Shown here: positions 1 to 5,262 of the stretch, in pieces
How positions within the stretch are numbered: the stretch's first letter is position 1
How the letters are laid out: each line of letters starts with the position of its first letter
DNA from: Belnapia sp.
GTDB lineage: Bacteria > Pseudomonadota > Alphaproteobacteria > Acetobacterales > Acetobacteraceae
Direction of reading: 5' to 3'
Assembly: GCA_028291445.1 (NCBI GenBank)
Contig: JAQGIA010000337.1
Coordinates: 1 to 5,262, forward strand
Length of the DNA: 5,262 nt
Position numbers and translations under genes: made by a program
The notes under the pieces: model-generated
Database searches by the model: none
Seen by the model: the letters and a program-made list of their open reading frames with translations, nothing else
What the model was told of the DNA's origin: nothing

Positions 1-357
1 CAGGCCGGCACGCCCTGGGCCGAGACCACCCCGCGCGTGGTCGCCGGCGCCTATACCAACAGCATGGCCGGCGCGACCGCGACGATGCTCTATACCGTCG
101 ATAGCCTGTCCCGCAGCCTGAATCTGCAGGCGCCGCCGAACGACGGCGTGCAGCAGCCGAAGGGCGAGATCGCCGCCAGCCTGCCGGTCGGCGTCGCCTT
201 CGACATCCTGACGGAGGCCGGCGGCGCCAATGCGGCGATGCTGCTGGCCGCGGGCACGCTGCACACCGTCGACCTCGCCTCCGGCAAGGCGACGATCATC
301 GGTGCCGTCGCCGGCCTGCCGCAGGCCGAAGTCATCGACATCGCCGTGATGCGCTGA
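1..357 (+). CDS. DUF4394 domain-containing protein, C-terminal fragment (5' end outside window)
   Basis: The frame is open from the first base and ends at TGA 355-357, so only the last 118 residues are visible. They match the C-terminal half of the DUF4394 family as I recall it: an AGAYTNSMAGATATMLYTVD block (residues about 15-34 of the fragment), then LQAPPNDG, then repeated short beta-strand units ending in LHTVDLASGKATIIGAV. These proteins are usually exported and look like a beta-propeller built from 'value-to-label' repeats; no biochemical role is established. A GTG at 37 is an internal codon, because homologous-looking sequence continues upstream of it. It converges on the BKACE gene, with a hairpin between them. 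The family call is confident; the function is unknown. Confidence 0.85.
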   Translation, partial: QAGTPWAETTPRVVAGAYTNSMAGATATMLYTVDSLSRSLNLQAPPNDGVQQPKGEIAASLPVGVAFDILTEAGGANAAMLLAAGTLHTVDLASGKATIIGAVAGLPQAEVIDIAVMR

Positions 358-365
358 GCCTGACC

Positions 366-391
366 GGGGCGGCGGTACGGACCGCCGCCCC
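366..391. terminator. Perfect 11-bp GC hairpin between convergent genes, probable bidirectional terminator
   Basis: The arms GGGGCGGCGGT and ACCGCCGCCCC are exact reverse complements around a 4-base ACGG loop. The hairpin lies 8 bases after the stop of the DUF4394 gene and 13 bases beyond the stop of the BKACE gene, the usual place for a shared terminator. Neither strand has a T-tract after the stem, so it is not a classical intrinsic terminator. It may instead be a 3'-end-protecting hairpin or a Rho-assisted stop. Confidence 0.6.
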
Positions 392-404
392 GCCTCGCCT
401 GCCG

Positions 405-1331
405 TCAGAAGCCGACGAGATCGCCGCCCTTCAGCGCCAGCATCTGCCGCGCCTCGGCCGGGGTGGCGATCTCGAGGCTGAGCTCCTCCAGGATCCGGCG
501 GATCTTCGCCACCTGCTCGGCATTGCTCTTCGCCTGCACGCCGCGGCCGAGCCAGAGGCTGTCCTCCAGCCCGACCCGCACATTGCCGCCGAGGATGCCG
601 GCCATGGTGGTGAAGGGCATCTGGTTGCGGCCGGCGGCCAGCACCGACCAGACGTAATCCTTACCGAACAGCCGGTCGGCGGTTTCCTTCATGAACATCA
701 GGTTGCGCGGCTCGGCGCCGAGCCCGCCCAGGATGCCGAAGATGGTCTGGGTGAACAGCGGCGGCTCCACCACCTTGCGGTCCAGCATATGCGCGAGGTT
801 GTACAGGTGCCCGACGTCGTAGCATTCGAACTCGAAGCGCGTGCCATGGCCCTTGCCGAGCCGCTCGACGATCTGCTCGATGTCCTTGAAGGTATTGCGG
901 AAGATGAAGTCGGTGGTGCCCTCCAGATAGGGCTTCTCCCAGGCGTGCTTGAAATGCCGGATGCGCGCGGCGCTGCCCGAGATGTTGAAATTCATCGAGC
1001 CCATGTTGTGCGAGCACATCTCCGGCTTCGCCTGCAGCGGCGCCGCCAGCCGCTCGTCCACCGTCATCCCCAGGCCGCCGCCGGTGGTGATGTTGATCAC
1101 CGCATCGGTCGATTGCTTGATGACCGGCAGGAATTGCATGAAGACCTTCGGGTCCGGCGTCGGCCGGCCGTCGACCGGGTCGCGCGCATGCAGGTGGATG
1201 ATCGCCGCACCGGCCTCGGCCGCGGCGATCGACTGCTCGGCGATCTCCTGCGGGGTGATCGGCAGGTAGTCCGACATGCTCGGGGTATGGATGGCCCCGG
1301 TGATGGCGACGCTGATGATGACCTTGGCCAT
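405..1331 (-). CDS. Beta-keto acid cleavage enzyme (BKACE / DUF849, 3-keto-5-aminohexanoate cleavage family)
   Basis: A 308-residue cytoplasmic enzyme, full length for the family. BKACE enzymes use a divalent metal, normally zinc, to condense a beta-keto acid with acetyl-CoA, giving acetoacetate and a new acyl-CoA; the founding member, Kce, acts in lysine fermentation. The metal ligands are visible: His46 and His48 in the motif IIHLHARDP, and Glu256 in VRVGLEDSLW. Arg252 and Asp257 flank Glu256 with the same spacing as Arg226-Glu230-Asp231 recalled for Kce. The ITTGGG loop (81-86) and HNMGSMNF (108-115) are the expected strand ends of the TIM barrel. The start ATG at 1331 has AGGAAG (1339-1344) 7 bases upstream. 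The gene follows the solute-binding-protein gene on the same strand after 152 bases. The family is reliable. The substrate cannot be read from the sequence, and a Kce-specific name is not justified because the family covers many beta-keto acids. Confidence 0.93.
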   Translation of the reverse strand: MAKVIISVAITGAIHTPSMSDYLPITPQEIAEQSIAAAEAGAAIIHLHARDPVDGRPTPDPKVFMQFLPVIKQSTDAVINITTGGGLGMTVDERLAAPLQAKPEMCSHNMGSMNFNISGSAARIRHFKHAWEKPYLEGTTDFIFRNTFKDIEQIVERLGKGHGTRFEFECYDVGHLYNLAHMLDRKVVEPPLFTQTIFGILGGLGAEPRNLMFMKETADRLFGKDYVWSVLAAGRNQMPFTTMAGILGGNVRVGLEDSLWLGRGVQAKSNAEQVAKIRRILEELSLEIATPAEARQMLALKGGDLVGF

Positions 1332-1450
1332 GCAGGCTCTTCCTTCCGCTAATGCGTGGGCGCCCGGGGCGGAAGCGCCGCGGGGCCTTGGTCACGCGCC
1401 GAAACAACAGGCCGCCAGTATCGGCATTCGCCGGCCCGGCGTGAAGCCGC

Positions 1451-1493
1451 CAGGTCTTCGGCGGGGTCAGGACTTCGGCGGGATCAGGTCTTC
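1451..1493. repeat. 17-bp tandem repeat, about 2.5 copies, spanning the stop codon of the SBP gene
   Basis: On the plus strand the units are CAGGTCTTCGGCGGGGT (1451-1467) and CAGGACTTCGGCGGGAT (1468-1484), which match at 15 of 17 positions. A 9-base partial copy CAGGTCTTC follows (1485-1493) and lies in the last codons of the solute-binding-protein gene. The TGA stop (1484-1486 on the minus strand) straddles the last unit junction. The simplest reading is local slippage duplication of the gene's 3' end into the intergenic space. I see no functional signal in it. Confidence 0.8.
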
Positions 1494-3073
1494 CGCACAT
1501 TGAAGAAGACCGGGAAGCCCTTCGGGATGTCGCTGAGGCTGCTGCGGAAGGCGGTCGGCTGGAAGAAGACGCCGAGCGGCAGATAGGGCAGGTCGCGGAA
1601 GGCCGCCTCCTGGACCGCCCGGCATGCGGCCTGCTGGCGGACCGGATCGACCGCATCGAGGAAGGCGCTGCGGTGCGTTTCGATCTCCGCGCTGTCCGGC
1701 CAGCCGAACAACCCACGCTCGCCGATGCCGCGGATGAACTTGTTGTCCGCCGGCGTCATGGTGCTGGCCGCGGTGGTGAAGGTGCAGAAGGCGCTCCAGC
1801 CGCCCTGGCTCACCGGCTGGCGCGAATTCCAGCGCTGCGCCACCGTCCCCCAGTCGGAGGCCTGGTAGTCCAGGTTGAAGCCCATCTGCTTGAACAGGTC
1901 GCCGATCACCTGGCTCATCATGTTGATGCTGGCGAAATCGGTCGGCGCCATCAGCACCACCTTCTCCCCCTTGTAGCCGGCGGCCTGCAACTGGCGCTTC
2001 GCCTCATCGATGCTGCGGGGCGCCAGCAGCGGCGCCATGCCGGCATCGCTCGCCAGCGGGCCCGGGGTGAGGAAGCCGATGCCGTCGCGCCAGCCGGCCC
2101 GGTCCTCGCCGGCCACCGCGCGCATGACATCGGCCTGGCTCAGCGCCGCCAGGATCGCCCGCCGTACCCCGGGGTTGTCGAAGGGCGGCTGCACATGGTT
2201 CAGCCGCAGCATGGCGACGAAGCCGGCCTCATCCAGGATCTCGGTGCGGATCGCCCGGCTGCGGCGCAAAATCGGCAGCAGGTCGGGCAGCGGCTGCTCC
2301 CACCAATCCACCTCGCCGGCCTGCAGCGCCGCGGCGGCGGTCGCCGGATCCGGCATGGTGCGCCACTCGACGCGGTCGAGATGCACCCGCTTCGGCCCGG
2401 CCAGCATGCTGGCGACGCCGTTCGGGCGGGGGACATAGCCCGCGAAGCGTTCGTAGACGGCGCGGGCGCCGGGCACCCGCTCGGCGGCCAGGAAGCGGAA
2501 GGGGCCGCTGCCGATCATCTCGGTCACCGGCCGCATCGGGTCGGTCGCGGCCAGCCGTTCCGGCATGATGCAGGGCATGTTGGTGCCGGCCTTGCCGAGC
2601 AGGTCCGGCAGGGTCGGGAAGGGCTTCTTCAGGCGAAAGACCACCTCGCGGTCCGATCCGGCGGAGAGCTCGTCGAGCACCGCCATGAGGTCGAAGCCGT
2701 AGGTGTCCCGCTTGCCCCAGCGGTTCAGGCTGGCGACCACGTCGCGCGCCCGCACCGGCTCGTTGTCGTGGAAGCGCAGCCCCTCACGCAGGGTCAGCCG
2801 CCACAGCTTGCCGTCCTGCTCGACGGCATGGCCCTCGACCATCTGCGGCTGGGCGACGAAATGCTCGTCGACGCCATAGAGCGTGTCGAAAACCATGAAG
2901 CCATGGGCGCGGGTGACGAAGGCCGGCGTGGCGATCGGGTCGAGGATGGCGAGGTCGGCCTGCGGCACGAAGCGGAGGGTTTTCTGCTCGGCGGCGCGGG
3001 AGATCGCCGGCGCGGCCAAGGGAGCCACCAGGGCGCCGGCCGCGAGTTGCAGGATGTGGCGGCGCTGCGGCAT
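1484..3073 (-). CDS. ABC transporter substrate-binding protein, family 5 (SBP_bac_5, peptide/nickel/opine type)
   Basis: A 529-residue periplasmic binding protein of normal length for the family, which captures peptides, opines or related solutes for an ABC importer. The N-terminus is a Tat-like signal: MPQRRHILQL with the RRxxL pattern, a hydrophobic Ala/Leu stretch (about 9-22), and a probable cleavage near SRAA-EQ (about 28/29). Mature-domain hallmarks follow: RFVPQADLAILDPI (34-47), the signature LWRLTLREGLRFHD (90-103) with ARDVVASLNRW (109-119), GSGPFRF (188-194), and a C-terminal lobe with DLFKQMGFNLDY (392-403). The frame stays open far upstream of this start, but the signal peptide and a GGAGA site fix the start at 3073. 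No permease or ATPase lies within the window. It is probably co-transcribed with the downstream BKACE gene. The ligand is unknown, and nothing seen favours dipeptides over other solutes. Confidence 0.93.
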   Translation of the reverse strand: MPQRRHILQLAAGALVAPLAAPAISRAAEQKTLRFVPQADLAILDPIATPAFVTRAHGFMVFDTLYGVDEHFVAQPQMVEGHAVEQDGKLWRLTLREGLRFHDNEPVRARDVVASLNRWGKRDTYGFDLMAVLDELSAGSDREVVFRLKKPFPTLPDLLGKAGTNMPCIMPERLAATDPMRPVTEMIGSGPFRFLAAERVPGARAVYERFAGYVPRPNGVASMLAGPKRVHLDRVEWRTMPDPATAAAALQAGEVDWWEQPLPDLLPILRRSRAIRTEILDEAGFVAMLRLNHVQPPFDNPGVRRAILAALSQADVMRAVAGEDRAGWRDGIGFLTPGPLASDAGMAPLLAPRSIDEAKRQLQAAGYKGEKVVLMAPTDFASINMMSQVIGDLFKQMGFNLDYQASDWGTVAQRWNSRQPVSQGGWSAFCTFTTAASTMTPADNKFIRGIGERGLFGWPDSAEIETHRSAFLDAVDPVRQQAACRAVQEAAFRDLPYLPLGVFFQPTAFRSSLSDIPKGFPVFFNVRKT

Positions 3074-3080
3074 GTCGTTG

Positions 3081-3085
3081 TCTCC
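3081..3085 (-). promoter_or_regulatory. Ribosome-binding site deciding the SBP start
   Basis: GGAGA on the minus strand lies 7 bases before the ATG at 3073. It selects this start over the long upstream open frame, which runs antisense through the TSUP gene only because the DNA is GC-rich. Confidence 0.75.
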
Positions 3086-3120
3086 GACGCCAGCCGCCCC
3101 GGCGCGACCGCGTACCGGCG

Positions 3121-3148
3121 AGCCTAGCGCAACGCAGCGCCGCCGCAA
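3121..3148 (-). promoter_or_regulatory. Weak candidate sigma-70-type promoter for the SBP-BKACE unit
   Basis: On the minus strand TTGCGG (3143-3148) and TAGGCT (3121-3126) are separated by 16 bases, with the -10 box 47 bases before the SBP start codon. Each box departs from consensus and such matches arise by chance, so this is only the best candidate in the divergent region. Confidence 0.2.
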
Positions 3149-3165
3149 CGCCTGGCCCGCAACGC
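3128..3165. promoter_or_regulatory. Three direct copies of the octamer CGCAACGC in the divergent intergenic region (possible operator)
   Basis: Exact copies lie at 3128-3135, 3144-3151 and 3158-3165, so their starts are 16 and 14 bases apart. They sit between the divergent SBP and TSUP genes and overlap the candidate SBP promoter, where a regulator would bind. The roughly 1.5-turn spacing is not perfectly helical, and no regulator gene is in view. The repetition is certain; operator function is inferred. Confidence 0.3.
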
Positions 3166-3220
3166 TCATGGGTCCGCCTGGGTGTTCCCGCCACGGCGCG
3201 AAGGCGCGACACTGCTGGCC

Positions 3221-4054
3221 ATGCAGATGATGATGGCATTGCCCCAGTGGGTGCTCCAGTGGGTGCTCCAGTGGGTGCTCCAGTGGGTGCCCCAGGGGAT
3301 GCCCCAGGGGATACCCCAGGGCGCGGCGCTCGGATGGTTGCTGGGCGCGGCGCTGGCCGGCGGCCTGGCGCGCGGCTTCTCCGGCTTCGGCGCGGCGCTG
3401 ATCTTCGTGCCGCTGGCCTCCGTCGCGCTCGGGACGCAGGGCGCGGCGCCGCTGATGCTGGTGCTGGAGGTGCTGGCCATCATCATCCTCACCCCCGCCG
3501 CCTGGCGGCTGGCGGATCGGCCGCAGGTGGGGCTGCTGGCGCTGGGGGCGGTGCTGGGCACGCCCTTCGGGGCCGCCATCCTGGCCCGGGCGGACCCGCT
3601 GGCGCTGCGCTGGGGCGTCGCGGTCGCCGTCCTCGGGCTGCTCGGCCTGCTGGTTTCCGGCTGGCGCTTCCGCGGCAGGCCGAACCCGCCGGCAACCATC
3701 GGCGTCGGCGTGGCGGCCGGCCTGCTGGGCGGCATCGCCATGGTCAGCGGTCCGCCGGTGGTGGCCTATCTGCTCGGCCAGCCGGGCGATGCGCGATCCG
3801 TCCGCGCCTCCTTCGGCCTGTTCATCGCCGCCGGCGGGGTGCTCGCCGGGATCAGCTATGCCCTGGCGGGGCTGCTGACCCCGGCGCTGGCGACGCCCTT
3901 CCTCGTCGCCGCGCCGCTCTATGGCCTCGGCATCTGGATCGGCACCCGGATGTTCGGCCTGGCCAGCGAGCGGATCTTCCGGCTTGCCTGCCATGTGATG
4001 ATCGGCCTGGCGGCGCTGCTCGGCCTGCCGCTCTGGGATGGCATCTTGCGGTAG
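3221..4054 (+). CDS. TauE/SafE (TSUP) family membrane protein, putative sulfite/organic anion exporter
   Basis: From the ATG at 3221 this encodes 277 residues, within the usual TSUP range. TSUP proteins move sulfite, sulfoacetate or other organic anions across the inner membrane. The two-fold family repeat is visible: GLARGFSGFGAALIFVPL (about 48-65) in the first half and GLLGGIAMVSGPPVVAYLL (about 167-185) in the second, with about eight or nine hydrophobic segments, roughly at 34-50, 53-70, 76-93, 103-123, 129-147, 159-183, 196-218, 222-240 and 256-270. The start is uncertain. The ATGs at 3221, 3227, 3230 and 3233 and a GTG at 3182 are in frame, and none has a good ribosome-binding site; an ATG at 3299 lies just before the first conserved segment. 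Residues 9-32 are a translated 12-bp repeat (QWVL x3, QWVP, QGMP, QGIP), not a family feature. Substrate unknown. Confidence 0.88.
   Translation: MQMMMALPQWVLQWVLQWVLQWVPQGMPQGIPQGAALGWLLGAALAGGLARGFSGFGAALIFVPLASVALGTQGAAPLMLVLEVLAIIILTPAAWRLADRPQVGLLALGAVLGTPFGAAILARADPLALRWGVAVAVLGLLGLLVSGWRFRGRPNPPATIGVGVAAGLLGGIAMVSGPPVVAYLLGQPGDARSVRASFGLFIAAGGVLAGISYALAGLLTPALATPFLVAAPLYGLGIWIGTRMFGLASERIFRLACHVMIGLAALLGLPLWDGILR
3245..3320 (+). repeat. 12-bp in-frame tandem repeat at the 5' end of the TSUP gene (6 units plus a partial)
   Basis: Three identical units CAGTGGGTGCTC (3245-3256, 3257-3268, 3269-3280) are followed by diverging units CAGTGGGTGCCC (3281), CAGGGGATGCCC (3293) and CAGGGGATACCC (3305), then a partial CAGG. 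The divergence is graded from left to right, as expected of a growing array with its newest copies upstream. Because 12 is a multiple of three, copy-number change would keep the frame. If translated, the array puts Trp at every fourth residue. Confidence 0.95.
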
Positions 4055-4079
4055 GTGGGCGGCCGGCCGATCATCCCGC

Positions 4080-4193
4080 CTCAGCCAGCACGGGCCGGCT
4101 CAGCCAGCAGGGGCCGGCTCAGCCAGCAGGGGCCGCCTCAGCCAGCAGGGGCCGGTTCAGCCAGCAGGGGCCGGCTCAGCCGGGAGGGACAGC
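4080..4193 (+). repeat. 19-bp tandem repeat array, five copies plus a degenerate sixth, ending at the amidase start codon
   Basis: The consensus is CTCAGCCAGCAGGGGCCGG. Units start at 4080, 4099, 4118, 4137 and 4156; unit 1 has ACGGG for AGGGG, unit 3 ends in C, and unit 5 begins with TT. A sixth unit, 4175-4193, matches at 14 of 19 positions and carries the ribosome-binding site of the next gene. The length 19 is not a multiple of three, and the array lies between the TSUP stop (4054) and the amidase ATG (4194), so it is noncoding. Each unit holds the near-palindrome GGCTCAGCC at its junction. Confidence 0.95.
4171..4187 (+). promoter_or_regulatory. Amidase ribosome-binding site next to a small hairpin
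   Basis: GGAGG (4183-4187) lies 6 bases before the ATG at 4194 and fixes that start. CCGGC (4171-4175) and GCCGG (4179-4183) form a perfect 5-bp stem with a TCA loop. Its last base is the first base of the ribosome-binding site, so folding could slightly hinder ribosome access. The site is certain enough; control by the hairpin is inference. Confidence 0.6.
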
Positions 4194-5262
4194 ATGGGCC
4201 ATTACTCGCCACGGGAATTCCAGGCGCTGCGCTGGCATGACGCGACCCCGGCCTTCGCCGCCGGCACCGCGACGCCGCGCGGCTATCTGGAAGCCTGCCT
4301 CGAGACCATCGCCGCGCGGGAGCCGGTGGTGCAGGCCTGGGTGGTGCGCAACGATGCAGGCGCCCGCGCCGATGCCGATGCCAGCGCCGCCCGCTGGCGG
4401 GCAGGCCGGCCGCTCTCGCCGATCGACGGCATGCCGATCGGCATCAAGGACCTGCTGGAAACGCGGGACATGCCGACGCAGATGGGCTGCGCCGGCTATG
4501 CGGGCAACTTCCCGAAGCGGGACAATGCCGCCGTCTGGGCGCTGCGCCAGGCCGGCGCCGTGGTGTTGGGCAAGACCGTCACCACCGAATTGGGCGGCTC
4601 GCATCCCGGCCCGACCACCAACCCCTTCGACCCCGGCCATACCCCCGGCGGCTCCTCCTCCGGCTCGGCCGCGGCGGTCGCCGCCAGGATGGTGCCGGCC
4701 GCCATCGGCACCCAGGTCGGCGGCTCGATCATCCGGCCAGCCGCCTATTGCGGCAACGTGGCGCTGAAGCCCAGCCAGGGCGGCATCAACCGCGGCGAGC
4801 GGCAGGCGACCAGTCAGAGCACCCATGGCGTCCATGCCGGCTGCATCGAGGACATGTGGCAGGTGGCGATCGCGATCGCCGCCCGCTGCGGCGGCGATCG
4901 CGGCACGCCCGGCCTGCAGGGACCGGCCACCACCCCGGCGGCGCGCCAGCCCGAGCGGCTGATCGTGATGGAATCCGAAGGCTGGGCGATGCTGGACGCC
5001 GCCAGCCGGGAGGCCTTCGAAATCCTGCTGGAGCGTTTGCAGGCGGCCGGCATCACCATGCTGCGCCGCCGCGACCATCCGCTGATCGAGGCCTTCGAGC
5101 AGGGCATCGCCGAGGGCCGCGCCATCGCCGGGGCCATCACCAGCTGGGAGAACCGCTGGGGCCAGCGTGCCCTGCTCGACCAGGACCCGGGGTCGCTCAG
5201 CCCACGCACCCAGGCCATCCTGACCCGGGCCGAGGCGATGGGTCCGGCCGATTACGCCGCCG
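4194..5262 (+). CDS. Amidase-signature family hydrolase, N-terminal 356 residues (3' end outside window)
   Basis: A cytoplasmic Ser-cisSer-Lys amide hydrolase. The triad is complete: Lys85 in DGMPIGIKDLLET, cis-Ser154 in TPGGSSSGSAAAVAA, and nucleophile Ser178 in GTQVGGSIIRPAAYCG. The spacings of 69 and 24 residues equal those recalled for malonamidase E2 (62/131/155). Start ATG 4194 has GGAGG 6 bases upstream, and the N-terminus has the usual family helix, YLEACLETIAAREPVVQAWV. Two local variants are visible: Gln174 replaces the common Asp of GTDxGGS, and the order Ser-Ile-Ile-Arg-Pro replaces Ser-Ile-Arg-x-Pro. I recall this Gln/IRP form from a known amidase subgroup, so activity is expected. 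It is not obviously GatA, since no gatB or gatC gene is visible and the motif differs. The TSUP gene lies 139 bases upstream on the same strand. The substrate is unknown; a typical length of 400-500 residues means the last quarter or so is missing. Confidence 0.92.
   Translation, partial: MGHYSPREFQALRWHDATPAFAAGTATPRGYLEACLETIAAREPVVQAWVVRNDAGARADADASAARWRAGRPLSPIDGMPIGIKDLLETRDMPTQMGCAGYAGNFPKRDNAAVWALRQAGAVVLGKTVTTELGGSHPGPTTNPFDPGHTPGGSSSGSAAAVAARMVPAAIGTQVGGSIIRPAAYCGNVALKPSQGGINRGERQATSQSTHGVHAGCIEDMWQVAIAIAARCGGDRGTPGLQGPATTPAARQPERLIVMESEGWAMLDAASREAFEILLERLQAAGITMLRRRDHPLIEAFEQGIAEGRAIAGAITSWENRWGQRALLDQDPGSLSPRTQAILTRAEAMGPADYAA

Noticed and set aside
1332..1483. Terminator or promoter in the SBP-BKACE gap
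   Set aside because: Only short GC stems of 4-5 bp and no T-tract or convincing -35/-10 pair were seen, so nothing was annotated beyond the 17-bp repeat and the BKACE ribosome-binding site.
661..1716. 351-residue minus-strand frame overlapping the BKACE and SBP genes
   Set aside because: It is out of frame with both real genes and Arg/Pro/Ser-rich, without recognisable motifs.
1673..3127. 484-residue plus-strand open frame antisense to the SBP gene
   Set aside because: His/Arg/Gly-rich composition typical of GC-rich antisense frames. No domain is visible, and the opposite strand encodes a full SBP.
3074..3994. Upstream extension of the SBP frame on the minus strand, which would give an 836-residue protein
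   Set aside because: It is low-complexity and rich in Arg, Gly, Gln and Pro, runs antisense through the TSUP gene, and the SBP has its own signal peptide and GGAGA site at 3073.
4060..4069. 10-bp palindrome CGGCCGGCCG after the TSUP stop as a terminator
   Set aside because: It has no loop of useful size and no T-tract; such GC palindromes are common in this composition.
4080..4174. CRISPR array
   Set aside because: The units are directly contiguous 19-bp copies with no unique spacers, and no cas genes are near.
4055..4240. 61-residue frame with GTG start directly after the TSUP stop, made of translated 19-bp repeats
   Set aside because: No ribosome-binding site, repeat-derived composition, and it runs into the amidase gene in the wrong frame.
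3247..4767. 506-residue plus-strand open frame across the TSUP gene, the repeats and the amidase
   Set aside because: It is an Ala/Gly/Arg/Pro-rich shadow. Both genes it overlaps have clear family motifs in other frames.

Overview
The window is strongly GC-rich (about 70% by eye). Its dense coding, third-position G/C bias and gene types (family-5 ABC solute-binding protein, BKACE/DUF849 enzyme, TSUP exporter, amidase-signature enzyme) suggest a heterotrophic alphaproteobacterium. An Acetobacteraceae of the Roseomonas type is my best guess, but no marker gene here proves it. There are no RNA genes, insertion sequences, phage genes or CRISPR arrays.

Layout: (1) 1-357, plus strand: the 3' end of a DUF4394 protein. 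(2) 366-391: a perfect 11-bp hairpin between convergent genes. (3) 405-1331 and 1484-3073, both minus strand: a zinc-dependent beta-keto acid cleavage enzyme (BKACE), preceded in transcription order by an exported family-5 solute-binding protein with a Tat-like signal. (4) 3074-3220: a divergent promoter region with three copies of the octamer CGCAACGC. (5) 3221-4054, plus strand: a TauE/SafE (TSUP) membrane protein whose 5' end is a run of 12-bp repeats. (6) 4055-4193: a leader made mostly of 19-bp tandem repeats. (7) 4194-5262, plus strand: an amidase-signature hydrolase cut by the window end.

The SBP and BKACE genes probably form one transcription unit (152-base gap, no convincing terminator). 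The protein would bind a solute in the periplasm, and BKACE would condense a beta-keto acid with acetyl-CoA in the cytoplasm. No permease or ATPase gene for this SBP lies in the window. The divergent TSUP and amidase genes could belong to the same catabolic locus (amide hydrolysis and anion efflux), but this rests on proximity only.

The least ordinary feature is the set of three unrelated short tandem repeats at successive gene boundaries: 17 bp across the SBP stop codon, 12 bp in frame at the TSUP start, and 19 bp running into the amidase ribosome-binding site. The protein-coding content is otherwise of known families, and I see no convincing new multi-gene system.
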